A stretch of DNA of 64,000 bases, taken from Clostridium_AM sp963780135 (GTDB lineage Bacteria > Bacillota > Clostridia > Clostridiales > Clostridiaceae). Both the position numbers and the translations under genes were made by a program. The stretch's first letter is position 1, and the number at the start of each line of letters is the position of its first letter. The stretch is taken from NCBI GenBank assembly GCA_963780135.1, contig CAWAAR010000002.1, forward strand, positions 248,001 through 312,000. Reading direction: 5' to 3'. Shown in pieces: positions 25,787-34,683 of this stretch. A model generated the notes under the pieces. It made no database searches. It was not told the origin of the DNA and was given only the letters and a program-made list of their open reading frames with translations.

Positions 25787-28180
25787 ATGGATAACTTAAA
25801 TGGAAGGCAAATTGAATTTATAAATTTATTATTAGATGAAGAACAATTTAAAACAACTAAATATTACAGTGAAATTTTAAATGTATCTGAGAAAACAGTT
25901 AAAAAAGATTTGATGATAATTGAACAATATTTAAATAAATATAAAGTTCAGTTAGAAAAGAAACATAGTATTGGAATAATGATAAAAGATGTTAGAAAAG
26001 CTAAATTACTTTTGAATAATAATCTTCAAATACAAGAATTAAAAAATGAGAAGATTTCAATAAATGATAGAAGAATTGAAATTATTAAAGAAATGCTTAT
26101 TAAATCCAACAATAGTACGTCTATTCAAAAACTTTCTGAAAAATATTATGTAAGTAAGACTAGTATAATAAATGATTTTAAGTATATAGAAAAATGGCTT
26201 TCTCTATTTAAGTTAAAATTGGAAAAAACAGTAGAAGGAACGCAAGTAAAAGGATTAGAAGCTAATATTCGAAGAGCAATTTCGTCGTTATTGTTTGAAT
26301 ATTCAAACGGAACAAAGAATGAAAAGACTATTGAAGAGTTGGCAGCACGGTTAGACGTAGTTACTTTAAATGGATTATCAGAACTTTTTGAAAAAGATAA
26401 AATTATATATGTTAACAGACTGTTACTTAATTTAGAAAAAAAATATAATTGTAAAATAGATGACCCGTATTATACTAATTTATTAACTCATATTCTAATT
26501 TCAATGGAAAGGGGTTCAACAGGAAAATCTATATTGAAAAAAGAAAAGATTGGCGATTTTAAATCAGAAAAAGATTACAAAGAAGCTGTTTTATGTATTG
26601 ACAAAATTAATAATGACTTTGGGATGCAGTTAGATGAGGCTGAAGTTTATTATTTGTACCAGTATTTTGTGTCATTTGGATTGATTAAAGAAGTAATGGA
26701 AAGCGAAAATAAAGTATTAAACAAATTAGATTATAAATCAATAAAATTTAGAAACATGATGACTCAATGCATAGAAGAAATTTTGCAAATAAATATTACA
26801 AATGATCAAGATATAATGGATAAGCTATTGCTTCATATAAGACCAATGCTAAATCGTATGGAATATGATATTCAAATATCAAACCCTCTTATTAATGAAA
26901 TAATAGAACAATATCCTATCCTTTTAAATGTGTGTAAGGCTGCTGCACTTATGGTATCTTATCATCTAAAACAAAAAGTAATCCCAATAGATGAAATTGG
27001 ATATTTAGCAGTATATTATCAATTAGGGTTAGAGAACTCCTATATAAAGAAACGAATCTTAGTTGTTTGCCATAGTGGCTATGGAACATCACAGCTTTTA
27101 AGAACAAAACTTAACAGGTATTTTCCAGAACTTGAAATCGTGGATAGTGTTTCAGCCAGTAGCATTAAGAACAGAAATGTTGATGACATTGATTTTATAA
27201 TTACAACAGTTCCATTAGATTTTGAAAGCAAGCCATATATATTAGTATCAACATTTTTAAATGAATATGATATTAAAAATATATCTGATTTTCTACTTAA
27301 TAATAAAAATAAGCATCAAAGAAAAAAGGTTACAACAAAACTTATTGGAGAGTATTTACAGGAAGAACTGGTATACTTCAACATAGCAGAAAGCGATGTA
27401 AAAAGAGAAATTAACCAAAATTGCAAAACATGTGTTGCTTTTAATGAAATAAATATTGATAGAAATTTAAAAATACAGTTAGGGTTTCATAAAAGTGAAT
27501 GCATACTTGGACTTTCTATAAATGATATAGAAAACAATGAAAAACAGTTAACTTTTTATATTGCTATGGAAAACATTGAACTAATGACTTACATGTTAAA
27601 GGAAATTATAAACTTTGATATTAAGGAAAACTACGCAGATTATTTAAGAAAATGTACTAAGAAAAAAGATGTAAAGCAATATTTTAGATTAAACAGCAAA
27701 GGTGGGGGAAAAATGGATGTAAATTTAGCTAAAGTGATAAAAAAAGAGACAATAAAAATAAATATGGAAGCAACTACAAAAGATGAGGCATTAAAAGAAC
27801 TTACAGAATTATTATTTGATACTGGAGTACTTTCTGACAAAGAAGCATTTTTGAAAGATGTATATTATAGAGAAACCTTAGGAGCAACAGGAATAGGAAA
27901 TAAAATAGCAATTCCCCATGGAAAATCTAAATTTGTTAACAAAACATCAATAGCTTTTGGAAAAACAAAAACTGATATTAAATGGGAGAGTTTAGATGAC
28001 AAGCCAGTACAGTTTATTATTCTGTTTGCTGTAACTGAATCTGATAAAGACAGCGTTCATGTTAGATTGCTTTCAAAAGTAGCAGGAAAACTAGGAGATG
28101 ATGAAGTGTGCGAAGACTTATTAAATGCAACAACTCCAGAAGAAGTTTATGAAATATTTACAAGAACAGAAGAAGTTTAA
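25787..28180 (+). CDS. PRD-containing PTS transcriptional regulator fused to a fructose-type EIIA
   Basis: A 797-residue multidomain protein. Two N-terminal winged helices (about 4-60 and 85-145) are followed by two PRD domains (about 190-400; LLTHILIS and LLLHIRPM carry likely phospho-histidines), an EIIB-like domain with VVCHSGYGTS (about 428), a degenerate EIIA-like domain without an evident active histidine (about 515-630), and a full EIIA of the fructose/mannitol family (643-797) with active histidine 711 in IPHGKSK. The first part is MtlR/LicR-like, an activator tuned by PTS phosphorylation. The last part would phosphorylate the EIIB encoded next. A ribosome binding site and in-frame ATG sit at the junction. 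AAAGGAGGT precedes the main start. Confidence 0.88.
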   Translation: MDNLNGRQIEFINLLLDEEQFKTTKYYSEILNVSEKTVKKDLMIIEQYLNKYKVQLEKKHSIGIMIKDVRKAKLLLNNNLQIQELKNEKISINDRRIEIIKEMLIKSNNSTSIQKLSEKYYVSKTSIINDFKYIEKWLSLFKLKLEKTVEGTQVKGLEANIRRAISSLLFEYSNGTKNEKTIEELAARLDVVTLNGLSELFEKDKIIYVNRLLLNLEKKYNCKIDDPYYTNLLTHILISMERGSTGKSILKKEKIGDFKSEKDYKEAVLCIDKINNDFGMQLDEAEVYYLYQYFVSFGLIKEVMESENKVLNKLDYKSIKFRNMMTQCIEEILQINITNDQDIMDKLLLHIRPMLNRMEYDIQISNPLINEIIEQYPILLNVCKAAALMVSYHLKQKVIPIDEIGYLAVYYQLGLENSYIKKRILVVCHSGYGTSQLLRTKLNRYFPELEIVDSVSASSIKNRNVDDIDFIITTVPLDFESKPYILVSTFLNEYDIKNISDFLLNNKNKHQRKKVTTKLIGEYLQEELVYFNIAESDVKREINQNCKTCVAFNEINIDRNLKIQLGFHKSECILGLSINDIENNEKQLTFYIAMENIELMTYMLKEIINFDIKENYADYLRKCTKKKDVKQYFRLNSKGGGKMDVNLAKVIKKETIKINMEATTKDEALKELTELLFDTGVLSDKEAFLKDVYYRETLGATGIGNKIAIPHGKSKFVNKTSIAFGKTKTDIKWESLDDKPVQFIILFAVTESDKDSVHVRLLSKVAGKLGDDEVCEDLLNATTPEEVYEIFTRTEEV
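27701..27715 (+). promoter_or_regulatory. Internal ribosome binding site and ATG at the regulator-EIIA junction
   Basis: GGTGGGGG (27701-27708) stands 4 bases before the in-frame ATG at 27713. Initiation here would give a free 155-residue EIIA, the normal size for a separate fructose-family EIIA. The linker translated from the site is SKGGGK, which looks like read-through of a former intergenic region. Confidence 0.6.
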
Positions 28181-28249
28181 TAAGATAACTATTTGTTATT
28201 AATTGTCTAATATTATATAAATATTAAAAATGAGGAAGGTGAAATGTAT

Positions 28250-28561
28250 ATGAAAATTGTAGGAATAGCAGCTTGTACATCTGGAATTGCACATACTTAT
28301 ATAGCAAAAGAAAAACTAATACGTGCAGCAAAAGCATTAAACCATGAAATTCATATTGAAACCCAAGGAACAATTGGAACAGAAGATGAACTTACTTTGA
28401 AGGACATTAAAGAGGCAGATATAGTAATTATTGCAGCTGATATTAAGGTAGGAGGTAGAGAAAGATTTAAGGATAAGAAGGTTATTGATGTTTCAACAGA
28501 CATTGTAATAAAATCTCCTAAAGCACTTATTAATAAAATTCAGCAAGAGATAGGATTGTAA
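28250..28561 (+). CDS. PTS fructose-family EIIB component
   Basis: About 103 residues, one cytosolic IIB-Fru domain. GIAACTSGIAHTYIAKE is the phosphocysteine loop (Cys 9); the usual family form is ACPTGIAHT, so CTSG is a mild variant. It accepts phosphate from EIIA-type histidine and passes it to the sugar bound to EIIC. ATG at 28250 gives a spacing of 9 bases from AGGAAGG; ATG at 28244 is possible but very close. It sits 63 bp after the regulator/EIIA gene and before EIIC. Confidence 0.92.
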   Translation: MKIVGIAACTSGIAHTYIAKEKLIRAAKALNHEIHIETQGTIGTEDELTLKDIKEADIVIIAADIKVGGRERFKDKKVIDVSTDIVIKSPKALINKIQQEIGL

Positions 28562-28605
28562 AAATGTCTTAGAATAATAGAAATTAAAAAATGAGAGGAG
28601 AACTT

Positions 28606-29688
28606 ATGATGTTAAAAAAGTTAGAGTTAAAAAAGCATGCTATGACAGGTATATCTTATATGCTTCCATTAGTTGTAGCTTCAGGTTTGCTAATTGCTAT
28701 TGGTAATTTAGCAGGTGGAAATCCAGCTTTAATCTCCGATTATAAAAAGTCTTACACTATTTGGCAGGCAGCAGTTACATTAGGGGTTTTTGGTATGGGA
28801 TTATTGCCAGCAGTTATGGGCGCTGCTATTGCATATTCTATTTCTGATCGTCCTGGTATTGCACCTGGTTTATTAATGGGTATGATAGCAAATGCTATGG
28901 GAGCTGGTTTTCTTGGTGGAATGCTTGGTGGTTATCTTGCAGGTTATTTTGTAAACTTTTTAAAGAAGAACTTAAAGGTACCTACATGGGCACAAGGTTT
29001 ATTACCAATGATGATTATTCCATTAATATCTTCTGCAGTTATAGGATTAGTTATGTTCTTTGTCATTGGCGGACCAATAGCTGTAGCTTCAGCAGCACTT
29101 ACACATATGCTTAATAATATGCAAGGTGGATCAAAGGTTATATTTGGTATCATTATGGGTGCTATGGCAGCATTTGATTTTGGTGGACCGGTCAATAAAG
29201 TAGCTTCACTTTTCGCTGATGGATTATTATTACAAGGTGTTTATGGACCAGAAGCTATTAAGATATGTGCATCTATGATTCCTCCTTTTGGAGTTACATT
29301 ATCTTGGTTAATAAGAAGAGCAAGATATACTAAAAATGAATCTGATAATATAAAAATTGCTTTTCCAATGGGAATATGTATGATTACTGAAGGTGTTATT
29401 CCAATTGCAGCTGTTGATCCTCTCCGTGTAATCTTCTCTTGTTCTTTTGGAGCAGCTGTTGGTGGAGCAATAATAATGCTATTAAATGTTGGATCACCAG
29501 TTCCTTCAGGTGGAATGTTTATTGTACCTGCTATGAAAAATCCAATTGGTTTCTTAATTGCTTTAGGAGTTGGATCTGTTATTACAGCAATTTTACTTGT
29601 AGCTCTTAAGAAAGATGCAGTAGAAAAAGCATTTGAAGAAGAAGAGGAAGAGGAAGAAGTAGATTTATCAAGTATAAAAATAAAATAA
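28606..29688 (+). CDS. PTS fructose-family EIIC permease
   Basis: About 360 residues, strongly hydrophobic, with the IIC-Fru start (LKKHAMTGISYMLPLVVASGLL) and FDFGGPVNKVA, GICMITEGVIPIAAVDP motifs in the sugar-binding half. It carries the sugar across the membrane while EIIB phosphorylates it. The C-terminus ends in an acidic run of eight glutamates. ATG at 28606 follows GAGAGGAG; the frame from 28591 overlaps that site. The exact sugar cannot be read from sequence; the aldolases downstream suggest a ketohexose or related polyol. Confidence 0.92.
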   Translation: MMLKKLELKKHAMTGISYMLPLVVASGLLIAIGNLAGGNPALISDYKKSYTIWQAAVTLGVFGMGLLPAVMGAAIAYSISDRPGIAPGLLMGMIANAMGAGFLGGMLGGYLAGYFVNFLKKNLKVPTWAQGLLPMMIIPLISSAVIGLVMFFVIGGPIAVASAALTHMLNNMQGGSKVIFGIIMGAMAAFDFGGPVNKVASLFADGLLLQGVYGPEAIKICASMIPPFGVTLSWLIRRARYTKNESDNIKIAFPMGICMITEGVIPIAAVDPLRVIFSCSFGAAVGGAIIMLLNVGSPVPSGGMFIVPAMKNPIGFLIALGVGSVITAILLVALKKDAVEKAFEEEEEEEEVDLSSIKIK

Positions 29689-29702
29689 TTAGGAGAAATA
29701 AA

Positions 29703-30554
29703 ATGTATGTTTCAATGAATGATATGCTAAAAAAAGCAAACAAAGAAAACTATGCAGTTATGGCTATTAATTGTTTTAATTTAGAGACTGTAAGGAGTGT
29801 GATTAAAGCAGCAGAATTGGAGAATTCACCCATTATAATTAATATCGTCCAAGAACATTTGATTGATCATTGTGATAGTGAATTAATAACTCCAATTGTA
29901 AAAACTTTAACTAATAGAACAAGCGTAAAAGTAGCATTAAATTTTGATCATGGACAGGAAGTTTTGTTTATAAAAAAAGCAATAGATGATGGTTTTTCTT
30001 CTGTAATGGTAGATGCTTCACGTTTTGGATTAAGAGGAAATATTAATATGACTAAAGAAATTGTAGACTATGCACATCCCAAGGGGGTAAGCGTTGAAGG
30101 GGAAATTGGATGCTTGGGATGTGCAGAAGGTTCAGCATTTACAGCTGATGACATGTATACGAATCCAGAAGAAGCATTAAAGTTTGCTAGAGAAACTGGA
30201 ATTGATGCATTAGCGATATCAATTGGCACATCTCATGGAAATTATCCAGAGGGAATGGTTCCAAAGTTTGATTTTGAGAGATTAAAAACTATTAAAGAGT
30301 TAACCAAAATGCCATTAGTTCTTCATGGAGGATCTGGTTCTGGAAAAGATAATATTTTAAAAGCAGTTAAATATGGTATTAATAAAATAAATGTTGGCTG
30401 CGATTTTATGAATGCAAATGTTGAAGCTATTAAAGCTAGATTGAAAGAAAATCCAAATATTAATTATTATGTTTTAATGCATCAAGTTGAACAAGATAGT
30501 ATTGATATTGTAAGAAATTATATTAAGCTGTCAGGATCAAATAATAAAAATTAA
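29703..30554 (+). CDS. Class II (metal-dependent) ketose-bisphosphate aldolase, first copy
   Basis: A 283-residue aldolase of the FbaA/GatY/KbaY family. NFDHG holds the catalytic aspartate and a zinc histidine; GTSHGNYP and LHGGSGSG give two further metal-site histidines and the phosphate loop; KINVGCD is the second phosphate-binding segment. It would split a ketose-1,6-bisphosphate (or ketose-1-phosphate) into dihydroxyacetone phosphate and an aldehyde. The gene follows EIIC by 14 bp with TAGGAG ahead. Compared with the second copy, the C-terminus is shorter and the segment after the VEGEIG motif differs, so substrates may differ. Confidence 0.87.
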   Translation: MYVSMNDMLKKANKENYAVMAINCFNLETVRSVIKAAELENSPIIINIVQEHLIDHCDSELITPIVKTLTNRTSVKVALNFDHGQEVLFIKKAIDDGFSSVMVDASRFGLRGNINMTKEIVDYAHPKGVSVEGEIGCLGCAEGSAFTADDMYTNPEEALKFARETGIDALAISIGTSHGNYPEGMVPKFDFERLKTIKELTKMPLVLHGGSGSGKDNILKAVKYGINKINVGCDFMNANVEAIKARLKENPNINYYVLMHQVEQDSIDIVRNYIKLSGSNNKN

Positions 30555-30604
30555 CGTTAAAAATATTTAAAATACAAAATTGAAATAAAAGGGAGAATGA
30601 TATT

Positions 30605-31471
30605 ATGTTAATAAATATGAAAGAATTATTATCTGTAGCACAAGAAAATAAATTTGCTGTTCCAGCCTTTAATACAAGTAGTTGTATGATTTTAAAAGGT
30701 GTTATGGAGGCTTGCAGAGAAAAGAAAGCTCCAGTAATTATTGCAATACATCCAGATGAATTATCATTTGTAGAAGATAGCTTTATAGCAAGTGTAAAAG
30801 AAGAAGCTTTTAAATGTAATATACCAGTAGTTATTCATTTAGATCACGGCGGAACTTTTGAACAAGTTCTTAGAGCAATAAGATGTGGATTTACATCAGT
30901 AATGATTGATGCTTCACATATGTCATTTGAAGAAAACATAGCCATTACTAAAAAAGTAGTTGAAGTAGCACATCCACTTAATATTTCAGTTGAAGCAGAG
31001 CTTGGAACTATAGGTACAACAGGCAATGGAGGAGAATATGGAGCTGATAAAATAATTTATACAGATCCAGAAAAATCAAAAGAGTTTGTTGATAGAACAG
31101 GGGTAGATACATTGGCAATTGCTATTGGAACATCTCATGGAATTTATCCAAAAGATATGAAGCCAAAATTAAAATTAGATTTGTTAAAAACTATAAGAGA
31201 AACAGTACAAATTCCATTAGTATTACATGGTGGATCAGCTAATTCAGACGATGAAATTGCAGAATCTGTAAAATTAGGAATATCTAAAATAAACATTTCT
31301 AGTGATATAAAAGATGCATTTTATAAGAAATGCCGTGAAATACTAACAGAAGATTTAGGCGCTCGTGAACCAAATGCTATTTATCCACCATGTATACAAG
31401 CTATGAAGGAAGTTATTTATCATAAAATAAGTTTATTTAATGATGAAGATAAAGTAAAGTATTATAAATAA
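30605..31471 (+). CDS. Class II ketose-bisphosphate aldolase, second copy
   Basis: A 288-residue paralogue of the preceding aldolase with HLDHGG, VEAELGTIGTTG, GTSHGIYP, LHGGSA and KINISSD, all expected metal and phosphate motifs. It lies closest to tagatose-bisphosphate/KbaY-like aldolases of Firmicutes. A longer C-terminus (DLGAREPNAIYPPCI) is present and may help assembly. It is 50 bp after the first copy with GGGAG before the ATG. Two different aldolases in one operon suggest two substrates, two epimers, or a hetero-oligomer. Confidence 0.87.
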   Translation: MLINMKELLSVAQENKFAVPAFNTSSCMILKGVMEACREKKAPVIIAIHPDELSFVEDSFIASVKEEAFKCNIPVVIHLDHGGTFEQVLRAIRCGFTSVMIDASHMSFEENIAITKKVVEVAHPLNISVEAELGTIGTTGNGGEYGADKIIYTDPEKSKEFVDRTGVDTLAIAIGTSHGIYPKDMKPKLKLDLLKTIRETVQIPLVLHGGSANSDDEIAESVKLGISKINISSDIKDAFYKKCREILTEDLGAREPNAIYPPCIQAMKEVIYHKISLFNDEDKVKYYK

Positions 31472-31511
31472 GATCAAAAATGGATTATCTTAAATAATTT
31501 TTGGCATATAA

Positions 31512-31572
31512 ATAGTCTGTGAAAATTTTATTTCAGCATTTAATTATACGAAATAAAATGGACACAGACTAT
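31512..31572 (+). repeat. Long hairpin between the second aldolase and the ROK kinase gene
   Basis: A 23-base arm (31512-31534, ATAGTCTGTG...TTTATTTC) pairs with 31550-31572, three mismatches, 15-base loop. No T-run follows, so it may be a processing or stability element that sets lower ROK kinase expression. Confidence 0.65.
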
Positions 31573-31625
31573 GTTATTTATCGATTACTATTTCCTAATA
31601 ATATAAAGTCAGGGAGGTGGAGAAT

Positions 31626-32504
31626 GTGAAAAAAATAGGAATTGATATAGGAGGTACAAAATTAAGATGTGCTATTTTTGCTGAAGACGGAAAAATTATA
31701 AAAAAGATAAAATTTGAAAATGAAAAAAATCTTGGATGTGTAAAAAATTTAAACAAATTAATTGACTTTATTAATATTGAAAAAGAGAATTATGAATTTA
31801 ATGGAATTGGAATTGGTTGTCCAGGTCCATTAGATATTAAAAAAGGCAAAATTTTAAACCCTCCAAATTTAGTGGGATGGAATGAATTTAATATTGTTGA
31901 GTTTTTTGAAGAAAAAACATGTATAAAAACAAAATTGAATAATGATGCCAATGTTGCTGGGCTGGCTGAAGCTGTATACGGATTTGGAAAAGGATATGAA
32001 TCAGTATTTTTTATCACAATATCAACTGGAATAGGAGGGGCATATATACTAAATAGCAATATAATAGGTGGAGCTAATTCTGCGGCTGGGGAAATTAACA
32101 ATATTATTATTAATGAAGATAAATATTCACATAATGGTTTAAATGCTGGAGGGTTAGAAGGTCAATGTAGTGGCACTAATATTGCAAGAATAGCTAGTGA
32201 AAAGTTAAATAAAAACTTAAATGCAAAAGATGTTTTTGAATTATATTATTTAAAAGATAAGATAGCGATAAAAGTTATAGATGATTTTTGTGAAAATATG
32301 GCTAAAGGTATTGCTAATATATGTGCAGTAGTAGATCCTGATATTTTTATAATAGGAGGCTCTGTTGCCATTCATAATCCTGAAATAATTAGTATTATAA
32401 AAGAAAAAACCATATCTAAGGTTCATAATCCTCAAACTTTAAAAATAGAATTAGCAAAATTTGAAGATGATGCTGGTTTAATAGGAGCTTCACAATTACT
32501 TTGA
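31626..32504 (+). CDS. ROK family sugar kinase
   Basis: About 292 residues with the ROK/ASKHA fold: IGIDIGGTKLR (phosphate 1), LNNDANVAGLAEAVYGFGKG (catalytic aspartate), ISTGIGGAYI (phosphate 2) and an adenosine segment FIIGGSVA near the end. The zinc-binding cysteine cluster of typical ROK glucokinases and NagC-type proteins is missing; only GGLEGQCSGT is kept. Likely hexose or aldose kinase, substrate unknown. GTG at 31626 is preferred because AGGGAGGTGG lies 6-8 bases upstream; the GTG at 31617 is inside that site. Last gene of the sugar operon. Confidence 0.88.
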   Translation: MKKIGIDIGGTKLRCAIFAEDGKIIKKIKFENEKNLGCVKNLNKLIDFINIEKENYEFNGIGIGCPGPLDIKKGKILNPPNLVGWNEFNIVEFFEEKTCIKTKLNNDANVAGLAEAVYGFGKGYESVFFITISTGIGGAYILNSNIIGGANSAAGEINNIIINEDKYSHNGLNAGGLEGQCSGTNIARIASEKLNKNLNAKDVFELYYLKDKIAIKVIDDFCENMAKGIANICAVVDPDIFIIGGSVAIHNPEIISIIKEKTISKVHNPQTLKIELAKFEDDAGLIGASQLL

Positions 32505-32672
32505 TAACAGGAGACATTAAGATTTTTGAATATACATTAAAGAAATTTGTGCTAAATAATATTAGATAGCTACCATTGCTTATTATAGGAGAATTATATT
32601 CATGGCGAAAATAATTCATATAAAAAATAAAATGAAATAATTATTGCTATATAAAAATATTTTAAAAAGGTA

Positions 32673-32702
32673 TTGACAGAAAACTAAAATAAGTAATATA
32701 AT
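32673..32702 (+). promoter_or_regulatory. Promoter of the T-box/argGH transcript
   Basis: Consensus TTGACA (32673-32678), 18-bp spacer, consensus TATAAT (32697-32702). Transcription would start near 32710, just ahead of the first T-box leader. Confidence 0.85.
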
Positions 32703-32716
32703 GAATTACAAATTAC

Positions 32717-32983
32717 AAAGTAAATTCACTGAAAAGAAAAGTACTTTTTAATAAGTCTCAATGTAGATGTTTAAGCGAGCAGGGTTGGTGGAAGCCTGTG
32801 AGGGAATTAAAAAGGAAAAGAGTCTTGGAGAAGTTTGTGAAAAAGATATAATGTTACAATTATTGTATCATAAGCAAAACGTTGACTGCGTTAAAGTTTT
32901 GAGTGGACTTGGCATAATGCCTTGTCAATCAGAGTGGTACCACGGATATATTCCCGTCTCTATATTTTAGAGACGGGATTTTT
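32717..32983 (+). ncRNA. T-box leader 1 (arginine specifier)
   Basis: A T-box riboswitch. Stem I has the conserved GCGAGCAGGGTTGGTGGAAG distal elements; the specifier region reads GGAAA-AGA-G, AGA being an arginine codon. The T-box AGAGTGGTACCACGG (32931-32945) contains TGGT to pair with the ACCA end of uncharged tRNA, and the terminator CCCGTCTC/GAGACGGG with T-run ends at 32983. Uncharged tRNA-Arg would favour the antiterminator. An open frame at 32767-32970 is part of this RNA, not a gene. Confidence 0.9.
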
Positions 32984-33006
32984 ATAATTAAATAAGTAAG
33001 ATACAT

Positions 33007-33273
33007 AAAGTAAATTCACTGAAAAGAAAAGTACTTTTTAATAAGCCTCAATATTGATGTTTAAGCGAGCAGGGTTGGTGGAAGCCTGTGAGGGAGTTAA
33101 AAAGGAAAAGAGTCTTGGAGAAGTTTGCGAAAAAGATATAATAGTACAATTATTATATCAGAAGCAAGACGTTAACTGCGTTAAAGTTTTGAGTGGACTT
33201 GGCATAATGCCTTGTCAACAAGAGTGGTACCACGGATATATCCCCGTCTCTATATTTTAGAGACGGGTTTTTT
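33007..33273 (+). ncRNA. T-box leader 2 (arginine specifier)
   Basis: A second, nearly identical T-box starting exactly 290 bp after the first. The same GGAAA-AGA specifier context, T-box motif at 33221-33235 and terminator stem (33243-33267) followed by six T. Changes between copies are scattered point differences, so this is an old but maintained duplication. Both must be antiterminated for RNA polymerase to reach argG. Confidence 0.9.
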
Positions 33274-33475
33274 GTAATTAAAAAAAGAAATTTATGGTAC
33301 AAAAAAATAGTTGAATAAAGAAAATGTAGATATAGTATTAAATACTATAGAAGATCTTATGGAAACACCAGTACAGCTATTGATGTAAAATATTGTATAT
33401 TATTGTAAAATTTAACTTTAAATCAAATTGTATATTTGTATAAATTAAAAGTAAAATATTAGGAGGAAATTAATT
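33274..33475 (+). other. Spacer between T-box 2 and argG
   Basis: Contains a 26-codon frame from TTG at about 33311 reading NKENVDIVLNTIEDLMETP before a stop. It looks like a fragment of a lost gene; I do not recognise it. Otherwise A+T-rich leader. Confidence 0.3.
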
Positions 33476-34681
33476 ATGAAAGATAAAGTAGTATTAGCAT
33501 ATTCAGGAGGACTAGACACATCAATAATAATTCCATGGCTTAAGGAAAACTATGATTTGGATGTTATTGCAGCATGCATAAATGTTGGCCAGGGTGATGA
33601 TATGAAGGAAGTTGAAGCAAAGGCTATAAGAACAGGGGCTTCAAAGGTATATATTGTAGATGCAATAGAAGAATTTGTAACTGATTATTTATTTAAGGGG
33701 ATAAAAGCAGGAGGTTTATATGAAGAAAAGTACATGCTTGGAACTTCTTTTGCAAGACCATTAATGGCAAAAAAATTAGTTGAAATAGCACATGCTGAAG
33801 GAGCAAAATATATAGCCCATGGATGTACTGGAAAAGGAAATGATCAGGTTCGTTTTGAAATTGGTATAGCAGCTTTTGATCCTACAATAAAAGTAATAGC
33901 ACCATGGAGAATATGGGATATAAAATCAAGAGAAGATGCAATAGATTATGCTAATTCTAAAGATGTAGAAGTCCCAGTAACTAAAGAAAAAATATATTCA
34001 AGAGACAAAAACTTATGGCATTTAAGCCATGAAGGCGGAGAATTAGAAGATCCTAAAAATGAGCATAACCAAGAAATGTATCTTATGACAACCCCACCAG
34101 AAAAGGCAAAAGATGAAGTTACTTATATAGAATTATATTTTGAACAGGGAATAGCTAAAAAACTAAATGGAAAAGATATAGCTCCAGTTGAATTATTAGA
34201 AACATTAAATGAAATAGGTGGAGAAAATGGAATAGGAATAATTGATATAGTAGAAAACAGATTAGTAGGAATGAAATCAAGAGGAATATACGAAACACCA
34301 GGTGGAACAATTCTTTATTCAGCACATAAAGAACTTGAAAGACTAACTCTTGATAAAAATACATTCCATTACAAACAACTAGTTTCACAAAAGTATGGTG
34401 AATTAGTATATGATGGATTATGGTTTACTCCATTAAAAGAAGCTTTAGATGCTTTTGTGGATGTTACACAGAAAAATGTAACTGGTTCAGTAAAATTAAA
34501 ATTATATAAAGGCAATATAATGGTAGCAGGTGTAGACGCACCATATGCCCTTTATGATGAAAGTATATCTTCCTTTGGTGCAAGTGAATTATATAGTCAT
34601 AAGGATGCAGAAGGTTTTATAAATCTATTTGGACTTCCATGTAAAATACAATCTATGATTAACAAGAAGAAGGAAAAATAA
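33476..34681 (+). CDS. argG: Argininosuccinate synthase
   Basis: A 401-residue ATP-pyrophosphatase enzyme joining citrulline and aspartate to argininosuccinate. AYSGGLDTSIIIPWL is the PP-loop; GCTGKGNDQVRFE and the citrulline/aspartate-binding segments follow. TAGGAGG stands before the ATG. It is the first coding gene of the T-box-controlled transcript and is followed by argH after 2 bp, giving the last two steps of arginine synthesis. Confidence 0.97.
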   Translation: MKDKVVLAYSGGLDTSIIIPWLKENYDLDVIAACINVGQGDDMKEVEAKAIRTGASKVYIVDAIEEFVTDYLFKGIKAGGLYEEKYMLGTSFARPLMAKKLVEIAHAEGAKYIAHGCTGKGNDQVRFEIGIAAFDPTIKVIAPWRIWDIKSREDAIDYANSKDVEVPVTKEKIYSRDKNLWHLSHEGGELEDPKNEHNQEMYLMTTPPEKAKDEVTYIELYFEQGIAKKLNGKDIAPVELLETLNEIGGENGIGIIDIVENRLVGMKSRGIYETPGGTILYSAHKELERLTLDKNTFHYKQLVSQKYGELVYDGLWFTPLKEALDAFVDVTQKNVTGSVKLKLYKGNIMVAGVDAPYALYDESISSFGASELYSHKDAEGFINLFGLPCKIQSMINKKKEK

Positions 34682-34683
34682 TT

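Noticed and set aside
32767..33260. Two similar open frames of 67 and 68 residues (32767-32970, 33054-33260)
   Set aside because: They are the two T-box leaders read as protein. The similarity between them is the RNA duplication; no ribosome binding sites.
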